Source of the DNA: Leuctra nigra
Lineage: Eukaryota > Arthropoda > Insecta > Plecoptera > Leuctridae
DNA: 64,000 nucleotides
Reading direction: 5' to 3'
Assembly (NCBI GenBank): GCA_934045905.1
Contig: OW203765.1
Coordinates: 20,957,409-21,021,408, forward strand
Below, piece after piece: positions 11,801-23,329 of the stretch (positions are counted from its first letter, which is position 1; each line of letters starts with the position of its first letter). The notes below the pieces were generated by a model that was not told where the DNA came from, made no database searches, and saw only the letters and a program-made list of their open reading frames with translations. The position numbers and the translations under genes were made by a program.

Positions 11801-14800
11801 ATAAATCGAATTTTAGGTTATTTCGAAATTCGAACTGAATTTTGGTCCCAGCCCATGTTATAACTTGCATACAGTTGTTTTAATTCGAACTTGGCAAAAG
11901 GATTGACAAAATAATCGCGAACAAACTTCGAAAAAACAAACTCAAACTACACATTTCCAATGTTTCCAATGGCGTCACGTCACAAAGAGAGTAGTCAAAC
12001 TGCTCTCTGTTGTGTTGGGGTGGGGGAAGTGTAGGTCTAGTCTCTTTAGTATACAGGTTTGCCTCATGGTTCAATGATATTGAACCATGATATCCTACCC
12101 TGGATCACTATAGGCGGGAATATTCAAACTTCATTCAAGATTTTGAAAGCATTTGACCGCGTATATAGTGCGAGTTAGCTTTTGAAGGCAAAAAAATAAT
12201 GAAAAACCATCGCGTTATATTCAAATCAATACAGTTGGTATGTACTAAAAAAAAAAAAAAAAAAAATTTATTTTTTTTAATAATATTCGAACTTTTTTAA
12301 TTTGAACTGGAATTTTTTGGGTCCCCTTGAATTCGAATTAACGAGGGTTTACGTACTTTGTTATTACTTCATTTTATCATTTCCACTAGATTCCTTACCA
12401 TAATTGTGGTTCATTTCCGAAGATAATAAATACTGCCTTTCTGATCAAAATGACATTGATAAGATCGATAACAAAAGGCGGACGATACGAAAACGGTGCC
12501 GATATAGCACTTTTACTTTCCCACACTAGAGTGAGCCCCCTTTGCTCGAAAACGCAAATAGGGGGGACTTTTAAGATTATTCCAGATTTGCTGGCATAAA
12601 AAATACTAACATTTATGTATTTTAAACATATTCTCAAAATTGGGAAGAAATTCTCTTTCGCCACAGGTAGGTATATCAAATCGTCAAAGGCAAACACTAC
12701 AGCCCAAATTGCATAGAAATGGTCCAAATTGTGGTTGATAGGCACCTGCATGTGGTTGATAGGACCTCCCCCAGATATTGTCTCGATTGTTTTGTGCGGA
12801 AGTGCTTAGAGGAATGAGAGTGGGCATATTATTTTAAATGCACCGTTTAAATAGAGCTTGGACTGTCTATAGGTGAATTATATTCTTGCCAATGGTGAAA
12901 GAGGGCATGGAGCAAAAAGGATGAGAACCCCTGCTCTGGACTATGACTGTGTAGTGTAATATATTCCTGTATCGAGCTCTGTCACGAACCTCCATTGTAC
13001 TCGTCCTCCTCGGCAGAAGCAACCTCGGTGATGTGTTCGAGCACATCCTTCAGCAGCGGATTCTTCGAGTGCACAAAGCCGAGCATCTGCTGGAGTTGCA
13101 AGACACGACATGTTCAAACAGTAGCCTATCTATCGGACACTAGACTTAGCAGAGGGACTGAAGGTTTCAATTTACAAAAATAAAATTATACAATATTATT
13201 TGTTTCTTTTGTGAGTTTGCTCCCGAAAGTACATTCCTAGGTAATTCCTATACAATTTATAAGCTTAAGGATGAGCACTTTGGGATGTTTGTTCCTGACA
13301 AAAAATCCACCTCCCCTTTCCAAAAGTTTGGTCAGGAGTGGCAAAGGCCCTTACTATAGGGTCTATCCTAAGCTACTACCTAATCTACTCCTACTCCTAC
13401 TCCTAAGATAGCTGAGCTTAGCTCAATAACTATTAATTAGTTATAATTTTGTCTCATACGTTTGGAATGACACAGGCTTACTGACAATACCCAAATTCAT
13501 ACTTTGTCTGAATTAATAAAAATATATTTTTTTTGTCTGGGGCTTAACGTCGCACTGTTCTGCAGCGAGGCTAATGGCGGCGGATGAATGATTAAGATGA
13601 TGATTGGGAGATGTTGGTGAAGAGTAGGTAAGGATGGAAGGAGGGAAGGAGGCGGTCGTGACCTATTAGTAGGGTACCTTCCCAGCATTTGCCTGTCGAC
13701 TGAGGGAAAACCACGAAAAAAAACCCAGGGGGGCTATTTTCGAGATCGTTCGAGTAAAATATCATACAGGTACGAGCTGATATGACGTCAGACAAAACAA
13801 AACTATAAACTGATTCGGCTTATTGGATGCTATTTTCTTCGGACGGACGTCACTTTTACGTCACGCTCGATTATGCGAGCGCTCGAACGATCTCTAAAAT
13901 AGGTCCCCAGTCAGGAAGGACGGCCGTGAAAATCGAACCCGGGCCTCCGGAATACAAGTTCAGAGCATTAACCACTCACCCAACCTGTTCCGTGAAAAGA
14001 TAATACTTAAATACAATCAAAATTTAAACTGTTTTTTCAGTAGGTAGTACCTACACATTTGAAGTATAGGTAACAAAACTGGTTTCATTTAGGTGCAACA
14101 AAACTACCTAGCCTCTAATCTCTATAGAACTACCTACAGCTTGGGTGTTGTACTTTCATTTTGAGATGTAAGTTGGACCTTGGTCTAAACATTCATATCT
14201 AGCCAATAGCGGAGGAAGGCGAAAGGCAGACTCTTTTGCTATTGACTAAATACGTTTGTTCAGGTCTACTATCAATTCTCTCCATTTATTCATAACAAGA
14301 GTGTCCCACTTGTATATCTAACAAAATGGACTTCTTCAATGTACAGTGAACTGTAACGCTACTGTCTCGCTGCATGAATACCTGCGGCTCCTCCTCGTCG
14401 AGCGGCTCTTGGTCCCACAGCCGGTGGCGACAGTCCATGGCGTAGACGAGCTTCGCTGCAAGCGCCGCCCCGTGCCGCAGCGCCTGCATGTCCCCGGCCA
14501 CGGTCAGCAGCGGTCGCACCTTGTTGGTCAGCACGCGGTTGCCGATCACGCCCAGACTGCCTCGATGCAGCTGCACACATCACGCACGTTCATACGTACA
14601 AATCAAAATCAACTTACAAAATCCTCCAGAGGACCTATTTTTGAGATCGATCGACCACTCGCATAATCGAGCGTGACGTCAAAGTGACGTCCGCCCGAAG
14701 GAAATAGCATTCAACAAGCCAAATCAGTTTATTATTATTGTTTATAGTTTATTGTAATGAAATGATAAAGCCTACCGCATTCGGTCTGCCATTGACATTG

Positions 14801-17800
14801 TTTGGGAAGAAGGGATACTAATCAACATTTTTTATTTTGCTTTTGAGCTCTTTTTCTTGACCCGAGGCCGAATCCGGTTCTAAAATTGTCATTCAGAAAG
14901 TAGGTAATAGTGAACTTTTGAAAACTTACAAGCTTCAATTGTCAAATACTCATAGCAATGGCACCTTTGATGTATATTCTAATCACCATGGTCAAGATAC
15001 AGATATTGGATCTTTCCTAATATAAAATAAATATTAAATATATATAATATTAATTTTACATTCAAAAAGTTCTCCAACTGTTCTACGTTAGGTAATTTCT
15101 TTTTCTCTACTACACATAATTTAAAACGTGAACAGAAAACTATAATCTACCTACAAGTGAGCAAGATTAGAGACAAATCAACATCCTAACAACACTGCAC
15201 GTGCACGTGAAATGCGCTGGCGTGATGGACACTGACCTTGGTAGCGTTGAGCACCGCGCAAGACTCCAGCAGACCGGCGGCCGACGAGAACGTGATCCAA
15301 CCTCTCCGCTGCCAACGTCGGTCGGCGGACGGGTCGGCCAGCGCCAACCGCATGAAGCCTGGCAGCTTGCGGCAGAGCTGCGCAAAGCAGTCAGTTAGCA
15401 TCGGAGCTGAGAACACATCTAGCTAGAGAGTTATGCACCTGCTTGAATATAGCTAGATGAGCATTTTTTGTAAATATAACTAAAGTTGATTGAAATAAGC
15501 GGGGCCAAAAAGGAAATCATGAATTATCCTTAATGGTTAGGTATATTACATTCTTTGAAGAAATTACTCGCAATCAATGTGCTTAATAAAACCCCCTCCC
15601 CCTGAATGTCACTAACTTACAGCTAGAGGTATATTTCTTTAAAAAAAAAAAACAATTTGACACTACCGTATCGTATTAGTCCGCGGGTATATTTCAAATA
15701 TTGAAATCTCAAAACAGGGATGCGGACTATATGTACGCGATACTATAATAACACAGCATTTTTCGAAAAACTAGTTTCAAAAACAGGGGTGCGGACTATA
15801 TGCGAGTAAATACGGTAGGTAATTAATTAGATATTTACTTTGAATCTTCAACAAGAAATTTACAAAATGTTTTTATAGTCTCAGATAAAGATCAGATAGA
15901 TAGTATGTATTCTGGGGTTTTATAACCCTATCCTGTAGGTAAAGTACAGATTTATATCTGATCTCTTTACAATTTACACAACTTGCACAAAAGTCAGAAA
16001 AGAAATGCGAATCACTCGCGTCTCCAGTACTCGGAATGTATCGCCCTCTAAACCTCCAGTTAAGACTGTAGGTAGCCGTCTCCTTGTCATAATCTCACAA
16101 TGGAGGTTTAGAAGACAATCCTTCCTCTAAAACTGCTTGGGTTCAGTAACGCGTCACCTCTTCGAGTTCTGCCTTGGTGACGGTCGGCGGAACCCATCGG
16201 ATGAACAACGAGCCGAGGTCGAGGAAGCTCCTCGGCGACCGCTTCACGCCCAGCTCCAACTTGACCTTGAGAGGTGACTCCCGAGGAGTGGTCGGCGAGA
16301 CAACCTTCGCTTCACATGCTGCCAACATGAGGGAAACAGACAGCATCAACACAGCACACAGGGGTTTGAGAGAACTGGAATAGAATCAACAGTAAGGATC
16401 TACTTTTCTGGGGAAAGGAATTGGATGTAAATATACCTGAAAGATGTAATACCTAACTAATGTAGGTAAAATAGGAAGATAAATGAATCCTATTCATGTA
16501 TATTCTCTTCCACTACTCGCAAGTGGCAGATAGTAGTCGAGTGTGCTCTGTAAAAACACCTGTTGCACGAACAACGGTAATTAAAATTCAAATAAACTAT
16601 TGAAAAATTGCCTGTCCCCAACAAAAAAAAGCATGATTAAAGTCTGTTACCATAGCAAAAAAGGTGATGCAACTACCCAATTATTCTTCCTTGTAAAATG
16701 ATGTTACTTGGCATTTTATCGATATAACGCAAATGAAACATCTTCTCCCTTGAGCTATAGCATGCACTAACCGGGTGGAGTTGAGGACACCTCCTCCGTC
16801 TTCTCTCCCGCCGTGGAGACTGCTGCCTCGACGACAGGCTGTGAGGCTTCATCGTTCTTCACCTCCTCATCAGTCTGGGAGGGCAGCTTAGTTTCCGTCG
16901 AAGCCACGTCCACTTTCTGCGACAGACAATCCGGACATCTGCAGACTCTCTATCTTCAATAGTTTCGCTATAGTGACCTCTCAAAAAGGGAGAGTTTTTT
17001 TTGTATCACCCAGGACCCCAAGTCTTGAAAAAAGCGTTTTGAAACCGTCTGGCGTTTTCATTGATCAAAACGTAAAAAAGTTGAAGGCTTAGGTATAGTC
17101 GTCAACTTTTTTACGTTTTGATCAATGAAAACGCCAGACGGTTTCAAAACGCTTTTTTCAAGACTTGGCCTCCAGTACTTATAATGTTGAAAAAATATAT
17201 TTTAGTTTACAAATGTTCAAAGGATACATCATATGAAGGAATTACACCATTCTGAAAATGGTTGTACCAACAATTTATCATTAATTACTTAACAAACTAC
17301 TTAACAAAATTACTTGAAATTTGTAAAGGATCTGAATCGCCAGATATGGGATCAGAATCAATGAATCCAAACTCTTCCGATTCTCTAGAAATTGGTGAAA
17401 TTGGAGGAATCAGTATCAAAATCATCTCATCCATACAAGGAACGAAACTAAATTTTAAAAAGCCTAGAAAAACAAGCCAACTAATCAAGAGAACATTCCA
17501 TCACTCTAACTGCTTCAACGCACATGACACCACAATCCGCTAAAAGATTTCTCACCAACTCGGTCTTCTTGGAATCGTACTTGTTGAGGTCGTCGAAAGT
17601 GCCGCCTTCCAAGAGGATTGACATTCGCTCCAGGTATTGGTTGATGTTGACGTAGTGATCGTCGTTCAGGACAACCTGCAAGAGACGTGACATTGAGGCT
17701 TGAACCACACGTCCAGGCGACCTACCTGTCACCTCGTTCAACTTACATCGTCCAGTCCGTACGCCGCTACGTACTTCATGAAGACGTCCAGGCGGAACTG

Positions 17801-20800
17801 GAAGACATTGAAGACACATTGATGGTTACGAGCTTTATTGATCAAAATGAATACTTTGTAACATTATGAAACCCAATGTTAACTATTAGGATTATATATT
17901 TAAAATAAAACTCAAAGGTGTTTATAGTACACATAGTATAAAACATAAAACGCCAACGGTATTTGAGCAAAATGGATTGGTTGTTGTCAGGTTCCTTGAC
18001 GATCAATCCTTATTACCGTATTAACTCGTGTATAAGACGCACTCGTGTATAAGACGCATCCTTGTTTTGATAAGTCCATTTTAAGAAAACACTTAGCATG
18101 CGTGTATAAGACGCAGTAAAATGATGAAAAACATTGTGTGTTTGTATACATGATATCCATCTAAATGTTGGTTTTCCAGCTAACTGAGCTATTTGAATGA
18201 AAATCACTGCCAACTTGTTGTAAACAAACAGTAATTTCCTGCTTCTGAGAAAGGGGGGAGGGGAGTCTCTTCCCAGCAGCTGTTGCTTGCTTTAAGAGGC
18301 ATGCACCTGCCTTTCCTCTGCATTCCAAAACAAACCCAACTTCTCTGCTCCCCTTCCATTAAGATCGCCATTCAACAGTGTTTAGTCTATTTTATGACTG
18401 TCAGAGCAATGTTTTTCAGACGTAAACATATATTTTGTCTCCTGATCTAAATGCAAGGGAAAACATTTTGTTGCAAAAATGTAATATGTTAATAGTGTTG
18501 TGTCTAGACACAGTATGAGTAGTCCAGACAGAGTGAGAGGGAAAGGCAGAGATAGAAAACATGTGGCAGTCTACCACAGCTCTGTTTACAAACATCCACC
18601 TTGGATTTACTGGGAAAAAAGCTTGGTATGCATGTATAAGACGCAGGGCTGTTTTCAGAATCAAAATATTGACATATAATTGCGTCTTATACACGAGTTA
18701 ATACGGTATTATCCATCAAATCAGAGCTCACCTACAAGAGTTAGATACATTTTTAGAAAAGACTTCATGGGATGATTTCAACAAATCTTTTTCAGCCAAT
18801 CCGTTTCCTTCGAATACCGTTTTATCTTTTGTTGAGTTTACCTTCACAAAGAGTTGAATCTGCACGCTACTTAGAATTAGCCTATCTTTGTGCACCCAGA
18901 CTTATTAAAAAACAGATTGAATCAGTCTTGGAATTTGAAAGTACCTTGACAGTGTCCCGCTTCTCCTCCTGATCTTTCTGGAGATCGTCGGGATGGTACT
19001 TCTGCTTGAGCCTGCGGAAAAGTACCGTGTCAGACACCGCTGCTTCAGTGGCCGCTGCACCGACACCAACCGACCGTCCACCAAGCATTAGACGATCAAT
19101 CGTCAACGAAGCATGCTGATACGTTGCATTCAGATAACCTGGACCCTTACATAACATCGCATTCGCTTGGTGCTACGATGGTGCCGAGTTCAAGGCCGGC
19201 TTTGAAGGTGTAGCACGGTTCTAAGTAGTTAGCAGTGCTATCAAAAGGTTCAACATTAGGTAAGGGTCCTGTCTACCAAAACATTCATCATGCTTAGGAT
19301 TGAATCCCAGTGTTTTAGTTGCAGACTAAAATTTATATCGGTTATTCTGGGTTGTACTCTCACTGAAAATATGGATTGGTTTAGGGTTGGGAATAAACAG
19401 ATAATTTTGAAATATTGAAGCAATTTTTTTTTTTAGTACCTCTTCGATGACTTTCTTATTAGCCTCAAATGAAATAAAAATGAAATCTAAAGAAGTGTGT
19501 AAATTTCTATTCTTGTGAGGACCTTTAAAAGATTCTAGAATAAAACAATTAAAATAATATGAGTTTAAGTTCAGGTTTATAAACTGTACAATATTCAGAT
19601 TATTTTTGGTTCATAAAAAAATATTTTTTAAGTTCAGGTTCAAAGAAAATCAATATTTTATTTATTTTTTATTTAGGCAGGGGATCGAGGTATGGTTACG
19701 TTATTGAATTTGATTGCCAAATAGTTGGTGAAACACCAACCCATCTTAGAACATCAAACATTTTGGTAGGTAAACTAAACCTAAAGCCTGTCTTCCATGA
19801 AAGCAATGTTTTGCTGCCGTGTCAAGCTATTTCCGACGATCCCATTGGCTGAACAGAACAGCGCATGCGCACAACACCGCTTTACAATACTAGGTACTTC
19901 CGCTGCAACGCAATGCGAATATATTGAGGTTGTTTCTACTTTCAGCGGCGATTCGCGATGACGTCATGCGGTTCTGCGATTTGAGCTCTGATTGGCTGAG
20001 AGACCCGCTCGAGGGCAAAACATCGCGGTGCGGAATTAAAACGCCACCATGGAAGACGGGCTTAAGTCTTGACTATATGAGAGATTTTATTTTTAGAGAT
20101 AAGAATGCTACAAACTAGACTATGATTAACAGATAATATGTGAGTGAGTACGTCACATTTTCTGGACCACCGAAATACCACAAAAAAAAACGAAGACAAA
20201 ATGCAGAACAAAAACCAACATAAGCCATATTTGATATCCTAACACTTACCACTGTGAATCCAGCTGAACATCGATGATCCGCACACGATTTAGTCTGATA
20301 AGTACGATAATACAATTTGTATTAAAATTGGCATAAAATTAGCCGAGCAGGAAAACTAACTGATGATGTGTAAAACTTTCAAGTATGATAGTTGGTGAAA
20401 ACTGCATAAAAAATATAGTATGAACGAATATCTTCTTGAAGATGTGAGCTGTGAGGAGAAAATCTTGATTATTGGTGTGTAATTGTCACTCAATCAATGG
20501 TTGATTGATGTGAATTTATGTGTGGGACAGTTTAATGAAATTATTGATGTAATCAACCATTGCAGCAAGAGTGCATGTGTAGCTATAGGTACCTGCATGA
20601 CAAGGTATGCTAAACTTTGCAAAATAATTTGAAAAAAACATACCATTACTTATTAAATACTTAGAGTTATTACTCAGATTACCTCAGATTGACATCTGAC
20701 TCAGCAATTGATTTATCGGAACTGGAATCGGTAACTACAGACAACAGTCATTGCACTTCCACATTCTATATATGAAGCAAAATTGGAAGCAAAATTGGAA

Positions 20801-22589
20801 GCAAAATTACAATTAAAAACAAAGGTTTGATTGCACATGTGCAGTACAGTTGGTCATCTTGCAGTTTGGTTTCTCACGATTTAAAGGACGGAAATTGCTC
20901 TACCCTGACGGTTTTGCAACAACATGTGGAATACAAACTTAAGTAAACCAATAATCTATAAACATGCTCTTATGATTTTTAAACAACTTGAGTCCACGTT
21001 AGAGCAAAACAGTTTGAGTTTCCCATGAAAACTGAGCAGTCAACACGCTGATGACTCACCACTCCTCGTCGCGATGTTCCTTGAAGAACTCCTGCAGCTG
21101 GGCCTGGAGGAAGTCTCGCTTGTAGGCATCGTACTTGACGCGAGCCTCGTCCTGGGTGATGTTCTCGTCCTGCCCCAACAGGAATGTCTTGAAGTTGGCC
21201 GGAGCCTTCGTGTCGGCCAGCGGGCGGCTGCTCACAAATTCAAAGACAATACAAAGCTACAAACAAAAAATAGGTAGATATTTTGTTTAAAGAAATAAAA
21301 AGAAGGAAAACAGCACATTTAAGGAAGATCGAGATCAATAATCGATTAGCGCTTCGTCCAGACAGACATTTTCAGTCAAGTTTACTTTCAAAGGTAGTTT
21401 AATTTGGTTTTACAAAAGACTCAAAAGACTCATAAACTCATAAATTACGTACAATGCGAAAACGTATGTACCTACTTCCTCAAAACTTTATTAGGTAGGT
21501 ACCCAGAGACAGCACACTTCTAGGTAAAATAAAAGCTGTTGGCAAGCATAGGGTGGGGTAGAAGGTTTGATTAAGAACCAAACCAACCACCACATACCCT
21601 CATCTAATAACAATTTCTCAATAAAACAAATATTGTCTTTCAAAGGCATTGTTCTCCGTCAATTATCTCTGTGGATACGTAGAACCTACAAATATAACAC
21701 GCAATTAAATGTACCTAGGAGCAGAGAATCTCTCCGCAGGCGCGTACGACGGGAAGTACGGTTGCGGGTGATTGTAGTACGGACTGGGCGTCGGAGGATA
21801 CAGGAAGTTTGGATTGACGTAGATGCTCGCTCGATGCTGCTCCATGATGTGGCTCGGCTCAGAGAGGTGGAGGCGCTTGGCGGGCGGAGAACGAGGCCGA
21901 GGGCTGACTCGATGGCGAGGTTCGGGCTCCACATCGCGCTTCCTCCGGTGTTGGCTCTCGACAGACGCTTCTTTGTGAGAAGACGGCTTCCCGCTGCTGA
22001 TAACAAACACATTGCAATGTTACGTTCCAAGTTCTTCAGGGTTAACATTGCAGAGCCCTCATGCACATGAAATGCAGGACTAAAAGGCAGTCTACACAGA
22101 GGCAGACTGGGCTGAAGAAAAGATCAAGGTTTGCGTTAAGGCGAAAGGTCCATCCTTATTAGAACAAGGTTATCAAGAGTACAGAAATAACAAATTCCCG
22201 GAAAAAAAATTGTAGACAAGGAGGCGGTCGTTGCCGGACGCCTGTTAGCAGGAAACCTTTCTCTCGACAGAGAGAAAAAGTTCCATGTAACTTGACTAGG
22301 TAATTGTGCAAACAAATAATTACCTACCTTACCTATATTGATTATTGAATTTCTGGTAGATTGGACTTAACAAAATGGTCCATAATCCCCTAATGTTCAA
22401 ACCCTAGTTGTACACATGCATCTCTCACCAGACACGTTCAACACAACTTGAGATGCGCGCTTCACTCCGTCGATCGCTTCGGCGGTTATCCCGTCGGTCT
22501 GTGTCGCCATGTCGCTCGCCGCGGAACTTTGAGCGAACAGTCTTCTCGCGGAATCTACGCTCATGCTCGTCATCACTTTCTCCCATCAT
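5743..22589 (-). CDS. Ars2: Ars2 / Serrate RNA effector protein, complete 17-exon gene
   Basis: Nuclear zinc-finger/RRM scaffold that in animals binds the cap-binding complex and links capped transcripts to microRNA processing, histone mRNA maturation and decay. Exons, 5' to 3': 22589-22429, 21996-21715, 21227-21060, 19011-18945, 17797-17747, 17675-17505 (or 17511), 16916-16772, 16318-16158, 15377-15237, 14570-14382, 13086-12990, 10648-10425, 9672-9545, 8816-8663, 7265-7150, 6676-6560, 5833-5743. All junctions are GT-AG and all phases join without stops, giving about 820 aa against roughly 880-940 in other animals. Landmarks in order: [16 protein letters not shown] start, an Arg/Pro-rich region, [35 protein letters not shown], an acidic linker, an RRM ([19 protein letters not shown] to RRGWITF), [14 protein letters not shown] [23 protein letters not shown], a Gly-rich stretch and the DYRDLD tail. 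The sequence is more diverged than expected for Ars2, but nothing is broken. Confidence 0.95.
7876..8593. mobile_element. Non-autonomous hAT transposon in an Ars2 intron
   Basis: The perfect 8-bp direct repeat CCTATGAT flanks the element at 7868-7875 and 8594-8601. The ends are CAGGGGCGAAGCGTC and the complement of CAGTGGCGAGGCGTG. TCTCCCC motifs lie just inside both ends. There is no transposase ORF. It lies between exons 14 and 15 of Ars2. Confidence 0.87.
8663..8816 (-). CDS. Ars2: Ars2 exon 14, degenerate zinc-finger region
   Basis: Encodes [18 protein letters not shown] followed by [20 protein letters not shown] and [13 protein letters not shown]. From the family I recall WLCPLSGKKF and VRKHIFNKH here. 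In this gene the Cys is Phe and the last His of NKH is Phe, so two presumed zinc ligands are missing while the surrounding residues are kept. Acceptor GGCCAG, donor GAT|GTAAGT. Confidence 0.9.
9141..9355. mobile_element. MITE with TTAGGGCCAG ends
   Basis: The left end, TTTAGGGCCAGTTTTACAAT, is mirrored at the right by ATTGAAAGACTGGCC. Internal sequence ATCATTGGTTGTTGCCATGA recurs in a related fragment at about 44008-44090. It lies in an Ars2 intron. Confidence 0.6.
9990..10242. mobile_element. MITE of the GAAGGGGA..ATCTACA family
   Basis: The left end TAGAAGGGGAATACAATCCA and right end ATACTTCTTCCCTTCTTTCC are inverted versions of one sequence. The same ends recur in several other elements of the window. 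Confidence 0.55.
10425..10648 (-). CDS. Ars2: Ars2 exon 12, conserved central helix block
   Basis: Encodes [20 protein letters not shown], then [20 protein letters not shown] and [12 protein letters not shown], matching the Ars2 block that reads [31 protein letters not shown]. It is GC-rich compared with its introns. A hAT transposon begins only 19 bases upstream of the acceptor, so the branch point probably lies in or beside the element. Confidence 0.93.
10668..11272. mobile_element. Non-autonomous hAT transposon abutting Ars2 exon 12
   Basis: The perfect 8-bp duplication ATCATAAG is at 10660-10667 and 11273-11280. The ends are TAGAGATGGGTCGATACC and the complement of TAGAGATGGGCCAATACC. 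Both subterminal regions are full of CCGATAC/GTATCGG repeats in opposite orientation. No transposase ORF. Confidence 0.9.
11691..12353. mobile_element. Pogo/Tigger-like MITE
   Basis: It begins CAGTAAACCCTCATTATTTC and ends in TTAACGAGGGTTTACG, with many TTCGAA-type subterminal repeats (AATTCGAACT). The CAGT...CTCGTTA ends resemble pogo-group Tc1/mariner elements. An internal poly-A/poly-T stretch at about 12247-12280 is present. No transposase ORF survives. Confidence 0.65.
13534..13994 (-). mobile_element. tRNA-derived SINE, interrupted by a MITE
   Basis: Minus-strand copy of the SINE best seen at 57698-57980. It has a tRNA-like head with B box GGTTCGATTTTC, a body with CTGTCGAC and a tail CAGTGCGACGTTAAGCCCC followed by A-rich sequence. 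A 177-bp MITE sits inside it at a CCAG site. Confidence 0.85.
13729..13905. mobile_element. MITE nested in SINE, CCCAG target duplication
   Basis: Terminal inverted repeats GGCTATTTTCGAGATCGTTC and the complement of CCTATTTTAGAGATCGTTCG. Flanked by CCCAG on both sides. Removing it restores the SINE sequence. Confidence 0.85.
14631..14755. mobile_element. Truncated copy of the 13729 MITE
   Basis: Starts GGACCTATTTTTGAGATCGA beside TCCAG and matches the reverse complement of the 13729 element through CATTCAACAAGCCAAATCAG, then diverges. The other end is missing. Confidence 0.75.
15237..16318 (-). CDS. Ars2: Ars2 exons 8-9, RRM domain
   Basis: Exon 8 (16318-16158) and exon 9 (15377-15237) together encode [20 protein letters not shown] joined to [20 protein letters not shown] and [10 protein letters not shown]. 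This is the atypical RRM of Ars2, matching SLF.RN..P.I...E....C..YPGF.R.ALS.P...R...RRGWVTF. The RNP-like RRGWITF strand is intact. Exon 9 ends NATK|GTCAGT and continues at exon 10 (14570-14382). Confidence 0.92.
15667..15831. mobile_element. MITE with TACCGTAT ends
   Basis: The left end TACCGTATCGTATTAGTCCG mirrors the right end GCGAGTAAATACGGTA. The internal motif GGATGCGGACTATATG / GGTGCGGACTATATGCG occurs twice. It is related to, but not the same as, the 18014 element. Confidence 0.6.
17016..17170. mobile_element. Near-perfect palindromic MITE
   Basis: Arms of about 66 bases, starting CCAAGTCTTGAAAAAAGCGT, are perfectly inverted around a loop of about 19 bases. CCAG lies directly outside both ends. 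A fragment of the same family lies at about 44415-44473. Confidence 0.85.
18014..18708. mobile_element. TIR transposon, TACCGTATTAACTCGTGTAT ends
   Basis: Inverted termini TACCGTATTAACTCGTGTAT...AAGACGCA with TTAT on both flanks. The GTATAAGACGCA motif is repeated inside both ends. No ORF of transposase length. It lies in an Ars2 intron. Confidence 0.8.
19787..20067. mobile_element. MITE with GTCTTCCATG ends
   Basis: TAAAGCCTGTCTTCCATG at the left is mirrored by CCATGGAAGACGGGCTTA at the right. The interior is GC-richer, with GATTGGCTG boxes and TGACGTCATG. Confidence 0.6.
21060..21227 (-). CDS. Ars2: Ars2 exon 3, N-terminal conserved domain
   Basis: Encodes [20 protein letters not shown] and continues to [14 protein letters not shown]. 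This is the helical N-terminal block that identifies Ars2 (family form: FKxFL...D...A...Y..YK..F...Q...FF..HkDEEW). The donor splits the final Trp codon (TG|G) and joins exactly to the exon at 19011. Confidence 0.93.
21715..21996 (-). CDS. Ars2: Ars2 exon 2 with NAGNAG acceptor
   Basis: Encodes the low-complexity Arg/Ser/Pro/Tyr-rich N-terminal region ([15 protein letters not shown], then [19 protein letters not shown]). The acceptor reads ATCAGCAGCGGG, a tandem NAGNAG site. Splicing at the first AG adds one Ser (exon starts 21996), and at the second omits it (21993). Both keep frame with the phase-2 donor of exon 1. The donor is CTAG|GTACAT. Confidence 0.88.
22217..22275 (-). mobile_element. 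SINE fragment
   Basis: GGAGGCGGTCG...CCTGTTAGCAGG...CCTTTCTCTCGACAGAG matches the middle of the minus-strand SINE consensus. Both ends are lost. Confidence 0.5.
22429..22589 (-). CDS. Ars2: Ars2 exon 1 (start codon)
   Basis: Two adjacent ATGs (22589 and 22586) open [13 protein letters not shown], matching the conserved MGDSDDEYDRR-type start of animal Ars2. The exon encodes 53 residues rich in Arg, Asp and Glu and ends TG|GTGAGA in phase 2. The minus-strand sequence just upstream contains TTTTGCAG, so a further 5' untranslated exon is possible. I see no clear TATA box. CCAAT-type motifs lie at about 23128-23145. Confidence 0.9.
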
Positions 22590-23217
22590 GCTCAGTTCAA
22601 TGTTACTCTACTAAGAAGTCACTGCAAAATTAAGTTCCAGGGATTTCAAATTATGGTGACAGCTGTGGCTGTCATAGCATTTAGGTACCTACCTAGGTTA
22701 CCTACTAGGTACCTACCTACAGGCTAGAGTTAAATGAAGACAATTGATAAACTATCAAATACCTAATTAGGTAGGTAGATAGTAGGTAGTTAGTACCTAC
22801 TTATTCCCTCAGCAGATCCAATTCTATTAGGTAGTACCAGTACCTACCTAGGTACCTTCCAGCCTGCCTAGCCTAGACCAAAACATTCCATTTTGCTGAT
22901 GGTAACACCATAACACCATTAAACTTTTAAAGGTAGGTCTCAAATAAACGTCTCCTATGGCACCATCGGGCATTATTAATAAAGCTGGAATACTAATAAT
23001 AATTGTAAAATACAATCTTAAAATAACACTCACCAACACCAAAATCAAGTCAGACCAAAACACAGACACTAGACACCTTCCCGCCAACGCCAGTAAACAA
23101 CAGCACGGCCACATGGGTTTCACGTTCAATCAACCAATCAGCAAAGAGTTCTACGGTTCAGTCGGCATAAATTATGGCGCCAATATTTAAAAATGAAACC
23201 ACAGTGTTTAGGAAGTG

Positions 23218-23223
23218 TTTATT
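23218..23223 (-). terminator. Polyadenylation signal of DUF4485 gene A
   Basis: AATAAA on the minus strand, about 107 bases after the TAA of the gene. The third paralogue has the same signal in a similar context. Confidence 0.55.
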
Positions 23224-23329
23224 AGAAAGCAGTAATTATGTGTTCAGATATTTTGATTAAAGAGATATTGATAACGTATTAATGTAATTCTTGATTGTAA
23301 AGTACTGAGATTTGTCAACGTCTTGCAGT

